A stretch of 64,000 nt of DNA, taken from positions 44,516 through 108,515 of the forward strand of contig CANROC010000013.1 in the NCBI GenBank assembly GCA_947632175.1, read 5' to 3'. Shown in pieces: positions 15,708 to 23,350 of the stretch. This stretch comes from an uncultured Oscillospiraceae bacterium. Its GTDB lineage: Bacteria > Bacillota > Clostridia > Oscillospirales > Oscillospiraceae. Within the stretch, counting starts at the first letter, position 1. Each line of letters starts with the position of its first letter. The notes beneath the pieces were generated by a model that was not told the DNA's origin, did not search any database, and was given only the letters and a program-made list of their open reading frames with translations. Made by a program: the position numbers and the translations under genes.

Positions 15708-15842
15708 TTCCCGCCGTTTTGCTCCGCGCACTCGTAACGCTGCCCACTCCGCAAAACAAAAGGTATTTTTCCCGACGTACATGCCGCCGGGAAAAATGCT
15801 CGATAGGGGAGTAGGGGCGGGTTCCAAACCCGCCCGCCTTTT
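15708..15842 (+). repeat. Family A fragment plus a CGGGTTCCAAACCCG hairpin
   Basis: Contains CCGTTTTGCTCCGCGCAC, the short empty-site joint TCGTAACGCTGCC in place of the nested module, then CGCAAAACAAAAGGTATTTT and ACATGCCGCCGG. A GGGCGGGTT/AACCCGCCC hairpin (near 15815-15838) followed by TTTTTT could terminate the DUF2442 transcript. The rest of the gap (15629-15943) shows no gene. Confidence 0.65.
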
Positions 15843-15890
15843 TTGACGCGCGCCGGCGGGCAGGCATGGGTGCTGCTGTAAAATATACGG

Positions 15891-15919
15891 TTGAATTTTA
15901 CGACAAATTGCGGTATACT
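15891..15919 (+). promoter_or_regulatory. Sigma-A promoter for the Phd-like antitoxin
   Basis: TTGAAT (15891-15896), a 17-base spacer and TATACT (15914-15919), 24 bases before the start codon. Confidence 0.75.
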
Positions 15920-15943
15920 AGAGGATGAAAAGGGCTGAACGGT

Positions 15944-16198
15944 ATGCCGAATATAAAACGTGTTTCCGATCTGCGCAATTACACCGATGTGCTGCATGAT
16001 GTAGCCGTGGGGGAGCCGGTCTTTTTGACCAAAAACGGACGGGGCAGATATGCCATTCTGGACATGGCGGACTATGAGAAAACGCAGGCGACGCTTCGCC
16101 TTTTGAGCGAGCTGGCGAGGAACCGCAGGTCCGGTGAAGCGGAGGGCTGGCTGACCTTGGAGGCCGTAGAGGAGCATCTCGGAATTGCCGGTGAATGA
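15944..16198 (+). CDS. Phd/YefM-family type II antitoxin
   Basis: 84 residues with the Phd/YefM N-terminal DNA-binding fold (MPNIKRVSDLRNYTDVLHDV, then EPVFLTKNGRGRYAILDMADY) and a helical C-terminal toxin-binding tail. It would bind and neutralise a ParE/RelE-type toxin and repress its own promoter. The following toxin gene overlaps its end but is damaged, so the antitoxin now appears to be an orphan. The ribosome-binding site (AAAGGG, about 11 bases away) is modest. Confidence 0.85.
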   Translation: MPNIKRVSDLRNYTDVLHDVAVGEPVFLTKNGRGRYAILDMADYEKTQATLRLLSELARNRRSGEAEGWLTLEAVEEHLGIAGE

Positions 16199-16366
16199 CC
16201 TGCACCTTTCGAAGAAGACCCAGGAGAATCTCGTTGAGATCAGACAGTGCATCACAGAGGAGCTGGGCAATCCGTCCAAGGAAAGGATGTATTTGTAGAC
16301 CGCATCCTTTACGGACGCCGGGACTATCTGCGTATCCTGTTTGGGGATACGGCCGATATGGAATAA
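16191..16366 (+). pseudogene. Decayed ParE/RelE-type toxin
   Basis: GTG 16191 opens a frame reading VNDLHLSKKTQENLVEIRQC with ITEELGNP, the usual toxin N-terminus, but it stops at 16296-16298. A second frame carries the typical C-terminus, VDRILYGRRDYLRILFGD, to a TAA at 16364-16366. The middle of the protein (roughly 35 residues) is missing and the two halves are out of frame, so the gene has an internal deletion with a frameshift. The 8-bp overlap with the antitoxin gene is the normal arrangement for such a pair. Confidence 0.75.
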
Positions 16367-16415
16367 GCTCTGATACGACATTTTTAAAGATAACAATACA
16401 AAGAGAGGCGAAAAG

Positions 16416-16742
16416 ATGGCCGGCAATCTTGAAACAGATGAGATCCGGTTCAAGCCCACAAAAAACCGCATCATTCTTGATTTTTCCGATTGCAAATACT
16501 TGGGGGAGGTCCATAGATTACTCAAAGCAAAATTCGGATTTCCGGAATACTACGGAGAAAACTGGGACGCCCTTTGGGATTGCCTCGATGGGCGGTTTGA
16601 CGGAATGGGAACAGTTCTGATTGAACTTTATGGGTTTTCGTCAATGAATGAGGAGCTGAAAGGATACTGTGTGACGATGCTCAAGATTTTTGATGAGTTG
16701 CACGAAAAATCACCTAATGTCTGCTTTGTATTGATGGATTGA
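16416..16742 (+). CDS. Barstar-family ribonuclease inhibitor
   Basis: 108 residues. The barstar core is clear: IILDFSDCKYLGEVHRLLK, then FGFPEYYGENWDALWDCL, and a C-terminal strand ending CFVLMD. Barstars bind and block secreted barnase-type RNases. No RNase gene is next to it, so it may protect against nucleases from other cells or be a relic of an immunity gene. ATG follows AGAGAGG by about 7 bases. Confidence 0.88.
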   Translation: MAGNLETDEIRFKPTKNRIILDFSDCKYLGEVHRLLKAKFGFPEYYGENWDALWDCLDGRFDGMGTVLIELYGFSSMNEELKGYCVTMLKIFDELHEKSPNVCFVLMD

Positions 16743-16816
16743 TCTGTTTTTGGTTTATAAGTATAAGATAGGAGTTTTAACCACTTACTCCATCGCCGTC
16801 GCTTAATGTCGCGATA

Positions 16817-16962
16817 GTGAGAACGAAGGCAATCGCCAAAGGCGGTTGCCTTCGTTCTCACTCGCTCACTTCGCTCCGTCTCCCAAAACGCGACCCGCTT
16901 TGCTGAGCTCGCGTTTCGTTTTGAAAGGGTTTCTTTCCGTACATGCCGCCGGAAAAAGATAG
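16817..16962 (+). repeat. Diverged family A hairpin repeat
   Basis: A 21-bp stem (16817-16837 with 16841-16861, loop AAA, one G-U pair) made of GTGAGAACGAAGGCAA and its complement. A second pairing region around AAAACGCG and the family tail ACATGCCGCCGGAAAAA (to about 16962) follow. The gap 16743-17096 holds no other supported gene. Confidence 0.6.
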
Positions 16963-17096
16963 GGATTTTACGCTATGAAGCGATAAAATAAAAGTTTTTA
17001 CTTTTCTGTTTTCTTTTCCACCAAAATATGTTATACTGTGTTCAAACAATTGACAACATTCGACATCTTCTATCTTACACAGTTGGAGGCAGGGAA

Positions 17097-17561
17097 ATGG
17101 CAGGAAGGGATGAGCTGATCGAGAAGCTCTATAAGGAGGAGTACGAGTATCTGATCAGGAGAGCCTTCAGGCTTTCGGGAGACATACATAGGGCGCAGGA
17201 TCTTGTACAGGAGACATTCCTTTTCGCCTTGCTCCACTATGAGGAGCTGGCCGCCCATCCCTGCCCCAGGGCATGGCTGGCCACGGTCCTTTTCAATTTG
17301 GCCATGAACGACCGCCGGCTGTGGGATAATTCACGGAACGTGTCCCTGGACCAGATGTGCGACGCTCTGGCGGCGGAAATCCCCTCCGGCCTTTTTGAGA
17401 TCATGCCGAAAAAGCTGCGGGAGGACGAGAAGCGGCTGCTCACCATGCGCTTTGAACAGAAAATGAGCCACCGGGAGATCGCTGAGGCGTTGGGCATCTC
17501 CGAGGCCGCCAGCCGGACGAGAATGAACAGGCTCGTCAAGAAGATGAAAAAAATTCTTTGA
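17097..17561 (+). CDS. ECF-type RNA polymerase sigma factor
   Basis: 154 residues with region 2 (LIRRAFRLSGDIHRAQDLV then QETFLFALLHYEEL) and region 4 (LREDEKRLLTMRFEQKMSHR, then ALGISEAASRTRMNRL). ATG 17097 lies 7 bases after GGAGG. The longer in-frame start at 17028 lacks a ribosome-binding site. It heads a three-gene operon with a membrane-bound DUF4367 protein and a small secreted protein. A TTATACT at about 17034-17040 is the best visible -10. Confidence 0.88.
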   Translation: MAGRDELIEKLYKEEYEYLIRRAFRLSGDIHRAQDLVQETFLFALLHYEELAAHPCPRAWLATVLFNLAMNDRRLWDNSRNVSLDQMCDALAAEIPSGLFEIMPKKLREDEKRLLTMRFEQKMSHREIAEALGISEAASRTRMNRLVKKMKKIL

Positions 17562-17644
17562 ATTTTCCAGGAAAAATAAAAAATTCCTGTAACGAATGGG
17601 CGCTGCCGAAACATGTACATAGTAGAGGGAAATGAGGTGTGCTT

Positions 17645-18553
17645 ATGGAAAACGTGGAAAATACCGGGAACGGCAAGTCAAATTTGCCTCGTGACGGATC
17701 CGTGCGCGGTAAGGATCTGGATGCTATGTCGGCCGTGGAGCTGGCTGAGGAGATGGAACGTGTATGGGGCGAGATGGACGAAGACTCCTATGATGGGGAG
17801 CTCATCGACGCGTATCTCGATGCCCTCGACCGCAAGGCCCCCATGCCTGACCACCCTGACGCCAAGGCGGCCTATGAGAGCTTTTTGAAGCTGACTGGAG
17901 GTGAGCCGCAGAAGCAGGTCAAGCGCCGCAGCTACAAAGGCATCCTCAGAGTGGCCCTTGTCGCCGTCGTCGCCATAGCGGCTGTGTTCGCCGCCATGAT
18001 CACCGTCCAGGCTGCGGGCGTGGACGTATTTGGAAGCATTGCCAGATGGACCAAGGAGACGTTCAGCTTCGGGAAAGATTTTCTTGAGGAGACGTCGGAC
18101 ACGCCAAAGGGTAATGATACAAGAGATAATGTTGACGTTGACCAAATTGATGCCGATGAGTTGTCGGATTTTCAAAAGGCCCTGAATACATTCGGTATCA
18201 CCGAGGTCAGGGAGCCGTCATGGATTCCTGATGGGTATGCGCTGGATATGGTTAATGTTACTGATCAACGGGAGTTTGGCTTTTTCCTAATCCGCGCATT
18301 ATATACAAATACGAATGATGAATACGCAAGAATCGAGATTCTCATTTCTCAATATGAAGACGTATCCCCCGGGCAGATCCAAAATGATTCTGAGAATGTT
18401 AAAGACATTGAAATTGAAGGCATCACGATGTACCTTATTGAAAACGAAAACAACATTACACTTACATGGGAATCAGAAAAATACGAATTTCAGATTTGCG
18501 GCGATAACGAAAACGACCTTACGCGCATCGCTAAATCCATGTTTATTTTGTAA
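17645..18553 (+). CDS. Membrane anti-sigma-like protein with extracellular DUF4367 domain
   Basis: 302 residues: an acidic cytoplasmic part (1-97), a transmembrane helix (about 100-120, GILRVALVAVVAIAAVFAAM) and an extracellular C-terminus. The last ~130 residues match the DUF4367 pattern (PSWIPDGYALDMVNVTD ... LTWESEKYEFQICGD). DUF4367 proteins are typical partners of clostridial ECF sigma factors, so it is likely the anti-sigma factor for the gene just upstream. ATG 17645 follows GAGGTG by 5 bases. A GTG two codons earlier is possible. Confidence 0.8.
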   Translation: MENVENTGNGKSNLPRDGSVRGKDLDAMSAVELAEEMERVWGEMDEDSYDGELIDAYLDALDRKAPMPDHPDAKAAYESFLKLTGGEPQKQVKRRSYKGILRVALVAVVAIAAVFAAMITVQAAGVDVFGSIARWTKETFSFGKDFLEETSDTPKGNDTRDNVDVDQIDADELSDFQKALNTFGITEVREPSWIPDGYALDMVNVTDQREFGFFLIRALYTNTNDEYARIEILISQYEDVSPGQIQNDSENVKDIEIEGITMYLIENENNITLTWESEKYEFQICGDNENDLTRIAKSMFIL

Positions 18554-18573
18554 TCATAAGGAAGGTAGTTAAT

Positions 18574-19008
18574 ATGCGAAGAAAGCACCTAATTTTATTG
18601 TCTTTACTGTTAGTTTTTTCGATAGTATGCTCTTTCCCGGCTTATGCGGCAGACGCCGAGTTGCAGGGGAGCAGTCAAATTGCGGTAACCCATGCCGCTG
18701 TCGCCTGGTCTAATACCACCCCCGGCCGCATGGGAATTTTTTACTCCATTGTTTGTTCGACAAAGATGGATGTGCTCGGCGCCAGCAAGGTGGAGATCTA
18801 CCGCTATCTGAACGGCAAATGGGAAATAGAGGAGACTATTTCCGCCGAGGATTATCCCGATATGCTGGACTCTGACGATTCTTCGTGTCAAGTAACGATC
18901 GCCTATTCCACCATATACCTCAATATCCCATACTATGCCAGGGTCTACTTTTACGCCGAGGGCCCCTATGGCATCAGTACCGCGATTCAACGCACAGAGG
19001 TAATTTGA
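18574..19008 (+). CDS. Small secreted protein of the sigma/DUF4367 operon
   Basis: 144 residues with a clear signal peptide (MRRKHLILLSLLLVFSIVCS, cleavage after AYA) and a mature part of about 118 residues that looks like a single beta-sandwich (alternating VEIYRYLNGKWEIEE, YARVYFYAEG). I recognise no named domain. It is 20 bases after the DUF4367 gene with AAGGAAGG upstream. It could be the signal sensed by the anti-sigma factor or an output of the system. Neither is shown. Confidence 0.7.
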   Translation: MRRKHLILLSLLLVFSIVCSFPAYAADAELQGSSQIAVTHAAVAWSNTTPGRMGIFYSIVCSTKMDVLGASKVEIYRYLNGKWEIEETISAEDYPDMLDSDDSSCQVTIAYSTIYLNIPYYARVYFYAEGPYGISTAIQRTEVI

Positions 19009-19052
19009 CCCACACTTTCTTTACAGCTTCTTCTCCTCCATCATCAAGACGT

Positions 19053-19079
19053 GGACCCGGCCCAAATGAGGCCGGGTCC
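19053..19079. terminator. Shared hairpin between convergent genes
   Basis: GGACCCGGCC pairs with GGCCGGGTCC around a 7-base loop, between the secreted-protein gene and the oppositely transcribed Rrf2 gene. The downstream bases are only moderately T-rich. Confidence 0.45.
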
Positions 19080-19104
19080 GTGTCTGTCTATCAAAAAACT
19101 CACC

Positions 19105-19536
19105 TTACATCGCGCCCTCATTCCACTCCCCCGCGGGGCGGGTGAGAGCGGAGAGGGGGACGGAGTCCAGGTACTCGGCGATGACCTTGTCCAGGCCCTG
19201 CCAGAGGGGGAGAGTGCGGCAGTCGGCGGCGCGGGGACAGGGGTCCGCGCCGGGGGCGAGGCAGGAGACGGGGGCCAGGGAATCCTCGGTGAGGCGCAAA
19301 ATGGCGCCCACGGTGTACTGTTCCGGCGGCCGCGTCAGCATGTACCCGCCGCCCTTGCCGCGCAGGCCTGAGAGGAGCTTGGCACGGACCAGGAGCTTCG
19401 TGATGCTCTCCAGATACTTTTCCGAGATGCCCTGCCGCTCAGAGATGACCTTCAGCGGGATGAACCCGTCCTCCCGGTGCTCGGCCAGGTCGATCATGAC
19501 CCGCAGGGCGTAGCGCCCTCTGGTGGAGATCAGCAT
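19105..19536 (-). CDS. Rrf2-family transcriptional regulator
   Basis: 143 residues with the Rrf2 winged-helix start (MLISTRGRYALRVMIDLAEH) and recognition region (RQGISEKYLESITKLL, GLRGKGGGY). Three cysteines (SCLAPGADPCPRAADC, near residues 92-107) sit where IscR and NsrR bind an Fe-S cluster, so it may sense iron-sulphur status, redox or nitric oxide. The start at 19536 follows AAAGGGGGCGG. The adjacent PatB cystathionine lyase suggests sulphur metabolism as the regulon. That link is inferred. Confidence 0.9.
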   Translation of the reverse strand: MLISTRGRYALRVMIDLAEHREDGFIPLKVISERQGISEKYLESITKLLVRAKLLSGLRGKGGGYMLTRPPEQYTVGAILRLTEDSLAPVSCLAPGADPCPRAADCRTLPLWQGLDKVIAEYLDSVPLSALTRPAGEWNEGAM

Positions 19537-19561
19537 GGTCCCGCCCCCTTTCCTATGGCCT

Positions 19562-19590
19562 ATTATACCACAAGGAAGGTGGGAAATCAA
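19562..19590 (-). promoter_or_regulatory. Sigma-A promoter for the Rrf2 gene
   Basis: On the minus strand TTGATT (19590-19585), a 17-base spacer and TATAAT (19567-19562), the -10 preceded by TGG (extended -10). Confidence 0.75.
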
Positions 19591-19624
19591 CAGTCATCCC
19601 CAAATATCACCATTTTTGAGCTTT

Positions 19625-20791
19625 TTACTGCTTTTTGTACGCCTCCACGCCACGGACGAAGCGCCCCAGGGCGTCCTGCAGCCGCGCCCGGGAGGTGGCC
19701 AGGTTGAGGCGTATGAAGTCGTGCCCGTCGGCGCCGAACTGAGCGCCGGGGGAGAGGACCAGCCCCGTCTCGGCCCGGAGGAAGCCGCACAGCCCGTCCG
19801 TGTCGTGGGTGACGGCGGAGCAGTCCAGCCAGAGTAGATACGTGGCGCGGCTTTTCGTGACGCCGATCTCCGGCAAGGCCTCCGCCAACGTCCCCACGGC
19901 CAGCTTTTTGTTCTCCAGAAGATACGCCCGCAGCTCGTCCAGCCACGGCCCGCCCTTTCGGAAGGCCGCCACGGCGGCGCAGACGGCGAAGGTGTTGGGC
20001 TCCGCCACCTCGTCGGTGTTCAGCGCCCGCCAGACCTTGTGCCGCAGATGCGCCTCCGGCACGTACACCGCCGCCGTCTGGATGCCGGCGATGTTGAAGG
20101 CCTTGGTGGGGGCGATACAGGTGACGGACACCTCCCGGCACACATCCGAGACGGAGGCGAAGGGCACATACCCCCAGCCGGGGTCCGTGAGGTCGCAGTG
20201 GATCTCGTCGGAGATCACCGTGACGCCGTACTTTTTCGCAAGCTCGCCCACCCGCGCCAGCTCCTCCGCTGTCCAGATGCGCCCCACCGGGTTGTGGGGG
20301 TTGCAGAGGATCATGAGGGAGCACTGGGGGTCGGCCATGGCCCGCTCCAGCCGGTCAAAGTCCCGGCTATACGCCCCGTTCTCCCGCGCAAGCGGGCACT
20401 CCAGCGGGACCCGGCCGTTATTCAAAATGGAGTTGAAGAAAATATTGTACACCGGCGTCTCGATGAGCACCTTTTCCGCCGGAGTGGTGAGCTTGCGCAC
20501 ACAGGTGGAGATCGCCGGCACCACGCCGGCGCAGAAGATGAGCCCCTGAGGGTCCATCTCAAACTGATGCCGCTCCCGCCACCAGTTTACATAACTTTCG
20601 GCCCATTCGTCCGGGACCACGTTGTACCCGAAGACCCCGTGGGCCGCCCGGGCCTCGATGGCCGCCCGGATCTCCGGCGCGGCGGGGAAGTCCATATCCG
20701 CCACCCACAGCGGCAGCTCCCCGGGCTTGCACTCGTCCCACTTTAAGGACCCAGTCCCGGACCGGTCGGGCAGGCTGTCAAAATCGTACAT
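19625..20791 (-). CDS. patB: PatB/MalY-type PLP-dependent C-S lyase / aminotransferase
   Basis: 388 residues of the fold-type I PLP family. Visible marks are the N-terminal LPLWVADMDFPA, the substrate-side CNPHNPVGRIW, the PLP-contacting SDEIHCDL, and the Schiff-base lysine in APTKAFNIAG (near residue 230). The closest named members are cystathionine beta-lyases, which convert cystathionine to homocysteine, pyruvate and ammonia. Some also act as aminotransferases. The start follows AAGGGGGGCG. It lies 12 bases after the DUF3737 gene, so the two are co-transcribed. Confidence 0.88.
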   Translation of the reverse strand: MYDFDSLPDRSGTGSLKWDECKPGELPLWVADMDFPAAPEIRAAIEARAAHGVFGYNVVPDEWAESYVNWWRERHQFEMDPQGLIFCAGVVPAISTCVRKLTTPAEKVLIETPVYNIFFNSILNNGRVPLECPLARENGAYSRDFDRLERAMADPQCSLMILCNPHNPVGRIWTAEELARVGELAKKYGVTVISDEIHCDLTDPGWGYVPFASVSDVCREVSVTCIAPTKAFNIAGIQTAAVYVPEAHLRHKVWRALNTDEVAEPNTFAVCAAVAAFRKGGPWLDELRAYLLENKKLAVGTLAEALPEIGVTKSRATYLLWLDCSAVTHDTDGLCGFLRAETGLVLSPGAQFGADGHDFIRLNLATSRARLQDALGRFVRGVEAYKKQ

Positions 20792-20803
20792 CCCGCGCCC
20801 CCC

Positions 20804-21646
20804 TTACTGTCGCACAACGATCCGCGTCTTCCCCGGATCCACCTTGTCCTTCTCGATGATGAGCTCCCCGATGGCGTCGGCCCGGATGGTCCCGGAGGTG
20901 GGGTTGATGACGGAATCCACCTGCCCCACGATGTCCGCCTCCACGGTGGAATACTCGAAAGCCAGAGTGGTGTTGAGGAGCTTGCAGTTGCGCATGGTCA
21001 GGTTCTCAATGTAACACATGCCCTGGAGGCTCTCGATGGTGCAGTTTTCAAAGGTGAGGTTTTTCCCGTTCCAGCCCAGATACTCGCCGGAAATGAAGCT
21101 GTCCCGCACCGTCACGTTCTCGCTGTTCCAGAAGGCGTCCTTGGAGAGAAGCCGCGAGTCCTCCACCGTGACGTTTTTCGCCCCGTCAAAGGAGTAATTC
21201 CCCACCAGCCGGAGGTTGCGCACCCGCACGTCCTCGCAGTTCATGGCAAAGTAGTCGCCCTTGGCGCCCACGTTCTCCAGCGTCACGTCCCGGCAGCTCC
21301 ACAGCGTCTCGGCGGCGTTGGGCATGTCCACATCCCGGAGGACCAGCCCCCGGCACCGCCGGAAGTTCTTGGGCGCCTCGATGACGGCCCGCGTGACCTC
21401 CATATCCTCCGTATACCACACCCCCGCCCGGGCCATCTCGAACCACTGGCAGTCCCGGACCCGAACGCCCCGGCAGTACCACAGGGGATACTTCCACTTG
21501 AACATGCAGTTCGTAAGCTCGATGTCCCGGCTTTCCTTCAAGGGCGACTCCCCGTCGTCAAAGATGGTGTCAAAAATCTTCAGTCCCCGGCTCATAAAAA
21601 GCGCCCTCTCCCCCGTGAGACGCCGGGCGCGTACCTCTTCGCTCAT
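20804..21646 (-). CDS. DUF3737 beta-helix repeat protein
   Basis: 280 residues almost wholly made of short repeats of about 20 residues with hydrophobic and Asn/Cys ladders (RDIELTNCMFKWKYPLWYC, NVTVRDSFISGEYLGWNG, LTFENCTIESLQGM). These form a right-handed beta-helix. The DUF3737 family has no known function and no signal peptide is present, so it is cytoplasmic. It is the first gene of the operon with patB and has a good promoter at 21681-21709. Confidence 0.85.
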   Translation of the reverse strand: MSEEVRARRLTGERALFMSRGLKIFDTIFDDGESPLKESRDIELTNCMFKWKYPLWYCRGVRVRDCQWFEMARAGVWYTEDMEVTRAVIEAPKNFRRCRGLVLRDVDMPNAAETLWSCRDVTLENVGAKGDYFAMNCEDVRVRNLRLVGNYSFDGAKNVTVEDSRLLSKDAFWNSENVTVRDSFISGEYLGWNGKNLTFENCTIESLQGMCYIENLTMRNCKLLNTTLAFEYSTVEADIVGQVDSVINPTSGTIRADAIGELIIEKDKVDPGKTRIVVRQ

Positions 21647-21680
21647 GTGCCAATTTCCTTTCCTGTCAGACTAAAAACTC

Positions 21681-21709
21681 ATTTTATCATACAGATTTTC
21701 CGAAATCAA
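21681..21709 (-). promoter_or_regulatory. Sigma-A promoter for DUF3737-patB
   Basis: On the minus strand TTGATT (21709-21704), a 17-base spacer and TAAAAT (21686-21681), about 35 bases from the start codon. Confidence 0.7.
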
Positions 21710-21734
21710 TGGCGAAATGAGCGAAGATGACGCG

Positions 21735-22360
21735 AAATACCATAACTTTCCCCGTTGGAAAGGCGGCGGGGAAAGGTTTGCGGCTTGCACCGCATTTTTT
21801 GATTCCCCACCCGCCCGCCCCCACCGCCACGCCACCGGCTTGTGATCTCCGCCGTAGGGGTCGCCCTCCTGGGCGACCCGCCCATCGTCTATTGACACGT
21901 CCCAATCAACGCCGTACGGGCCGCATCTCCGCGCCAAGAGCCGCCGCTGCGCGGCGGTTGCGCTCGTGATGCGCGTCTGCGGACGCAGCGCCCACGGCGG
22001 CCCATGCCCCCGATAACCGACATGTACCGTTTTATCGAAACCGTTCCCGTCACACAACGTTCCACGGGCGGACACATGGGTCCGCCCCTACGGGAAATAG
22101 GGAATGTTATCCCATTCAACCGACATTGGATGTTGTCGCAACGCGGGTCGCCGTCCCCGGCGACCCGCATTTCGAAGAACTCCGATGTCATTTGGTTGGG
22201 ATTGTCTTCCATTTTCTCTGTAGGGGCGGGTTCCAAACCCGCCCGCCTTTCGTCCCCCGTCCCCGCCGCGCGAGCAAATCCAAGAATGCGCCGCAGGCGC
22301 AACCTTTTTCGCCCCCTCCTCGTAGGAGGGGGGGCAGGGGGGAAGCGAGCGTCGGACAAC
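21735..22360. repeat. Cluster of GC-rich dispersed repeats (family B)
   Basis: Holds a CCGTAGGGGTCGCC hairpin unit (about 21850-21885), the AAGAGCCGCCGCTG unit (about 21908-22010), CGGGCGGACAC/GTCCGCCC units, the ATCCCATTCAACC segment (about 22110), GGCGGGTTCCAAACCCGCC (about 22227) and the CCCTCCTCGTAGGAGGGGG unit (about 22315-22345). No gene is supported in this gap. Confidence 0.7.
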
Positions 22361-22383
22361 AGATCGTCCCCGGCAGCCGCCTG

Positions 22384-22587
22384 TCACCCCTGCCTTTTCT
22401 TTCCGGCGTTCCTCTCAAAATTTCGCCCCCGCCGGAAGCCGCAGTTGTAGCAGGCGGCCAGGGTATAGCAAATATCGCCGCTGTTACAGAGAAGCCCGAT
22501 GACCTCCGCGATAGTCAGCCTGTAATGCTCCGGCGGGTGGTCATGGAGCAGTTTTTCGAACCAGTTTTCATCGTAAATGCGCGGCAT
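22384..22587 (-). CDS. Small protein divergent from the HTH pair, phage-like
   Basis: 67 residues, MPRIYDENWFEKLLHDHPPE, with four Cys and a basic C-terminus. I recognise no domain. ATG 22587 follows GGGGAG by about 8 bases and a perfect consensus promoter reads toward it from 22642-22670. It is expressed away from two Cro/CI-like genes across a shared operator region. That layout is typical of prophage or mobile-element switches. The longer in-frame start at 22764 would run through the operators and is rejected. Confidence 0.6.
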   Translation of the reverse strand: MPRIYDENWFEKLLHDHPPEHYRLTIAEVIGLLCNSGDICYTLAACYNCGFRRGRNFERNAGKKRQG

Positions 22588-22604
22588 AAAGATATCTCCC
22601 CTCT

Positions 22605-22670
22605 TTGACAGTGCAAGAATCATGCACTGTGATGTATCTGCATTATAGTGTAAAATAATTGCACTGTCAA
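22605..22670. promoter_or_regulatory. Divergent promoters with repeated TGCACTGT operators
   Basis: The minus-strand promoter is a perfect consensus: TTGACA (22670-22665), 17 bases, TATAAT (22647-22642). The plus-strand promoter is weaker: TTGACA (22605-22610), 17 bases, TGTGAT (22628-22633). Three copies of GACAGTGCA or its complement (about 22607-22615, 22623-22629 and 22661-22669) cover both promoters as inverted repeats and are likely binding sites for the HTH proteins. Confidence 0.75.
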
Positions 22671-22689
22671 GAGGAAAAGGTGACGCAGT

Positions 22690-22905
22690 ATGTTCGGAAA
22701 ACGATTGAACGCAGTGCGCAAGCAAAAAGGCTTCACCGCCCAGCAAATGGCGGATATGCTCCACATCACCATCAGGACGTACCGCAATTATGAAAGCGAC
22801 ACGACCAGCCCTTCACTGGGAACGCTGGTCCAGCTTGCCGACATCCTCGGCGTGACCACCGACTACCTGCTCTGTCGGGACGAGGAGACGGGGGACCATC
22901 AATGA
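22690..22905 (+). CDS. Cro/CI-type (XRE) helix-turn-helix regulator 1
   Basis: 71 residues, essentially one XRE domain (RLNAVRKQKGFTAQQMADML, then NYESDTTSPSLGTLVQLADI) ending DYLLCRDEE. About half its positions match the next gene, so the two arose by tandem duplication. It probably binds the TGCACTGT operators just upstream. The stop overlaps the next start (ATGA). Confidence 0.85.
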   Translation: MFGKRLNAVRKQKGFTAQQMADMLHITIRTYRNYESDTTSPSLGTLVQLADILGVTTDYLLCRDEETGDHQ

Positions 22906-23117
22906 TGCTCGGAAAACGCCTGAACGCGGCGCGTAAGGAAAGAGGCTACACCGCTCAACAAATGGCGGACCTGATCCACGTTACCTTGAGCAATTACCGC
23001 AAATACGAAAGCGGACGGGTCTACCCGCCGGTGGATAAGCTGGTCCAGCTTGCTGACATCCTCAACGTGACCACCGACTATCTCCTCTGCCGGGACCCAG
23101 CCGACAAATTTCGATAA
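22902..23117 (+). CDS. Cro/CI-type (XRE) helix-turn-helix regulator 2
   Basis: 71 residues, a paralogue of the upstream gene (RLNAARKERGYTAQQMADLI ... NYRKYESGRV ... DYLLCRDPAD). The recognition helix differs (VTLSNYRKY against ITIRTYRNY), so the two could read different operator versions. The start is ATG 22902, followed by a second ATG. GGGGGACC lies upstream. Confidence 0.85.
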   Translation: MMLGKRLNAARKERGYTAQQMADLIHVTLSNYRKYESGRVYPPVDKLVQLADILNVTTDYLLCRDPADKFR

Positions 23118-23134
23118 TTTTTTAACAACCCCCC

Positions 23135-23163
23135 TTGACAGCCGCTCCAAAGTGTGTTATATT
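23135..23163 (+). promoter_or_regulatory. Sigma-A promoter for the riboswitch-flotillin transcript
   Basis: TTGACA (23135-23140), a 17-base spacer and TATATT (23158-23163), just before the aptamer. Confidence 0.8.
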
Positions 23164-23167
23164 TTTA

Positions 23168-23295
23168 ACGTAAACAGGGAGTAGCTCCCCGAAAGGGGTC
23201 GCGGCGCTGACAACACGGTCCTCCACAGGACCCGGCGGCGCGGTCGGATCGACAGCGAGACGTTTACGGCAGAATTGCCGTGAGCGTCTTTTTTG
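23168..23295 (+). promoter_or_regulatory. yybP-ykoY (manganese) riboswitch with terminator
   Basis: P1 pairs GTAAAC (23170-23175) with GTTTAC (23262-23267). The conserved 5' loop GGGAGTAGC follows the first strand, and AGCGAGAC precedes the second. GACAACACGG and CCGGC fill the other conserved internal loop. A terminator (AGACGTTTACGGCA with TGCCGTGAGCGTCT, 23258-23289, then TTTTTT) shares bases with P1. Ligand-stabilised P1 would therefore prevent the terminator, as expected for Mn2+-activated members. The aptamer runs to about 23267. Confidence 0.85.
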
Positions 23296-23350
23296 TTTAT
23301 CCGGCCTCCTCCCAAACACCACACATCTATTTTTTAAGGAGGTCACATCT

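Noticed and set aside
16195..16620. Frame of 141 codons over the toxin remnant and barstar start
   Set aside because: It starts out of frame with the toxin, overlaps the barstar gene and has no conserved sequence. The two toxin halves in other frames explain the region better.
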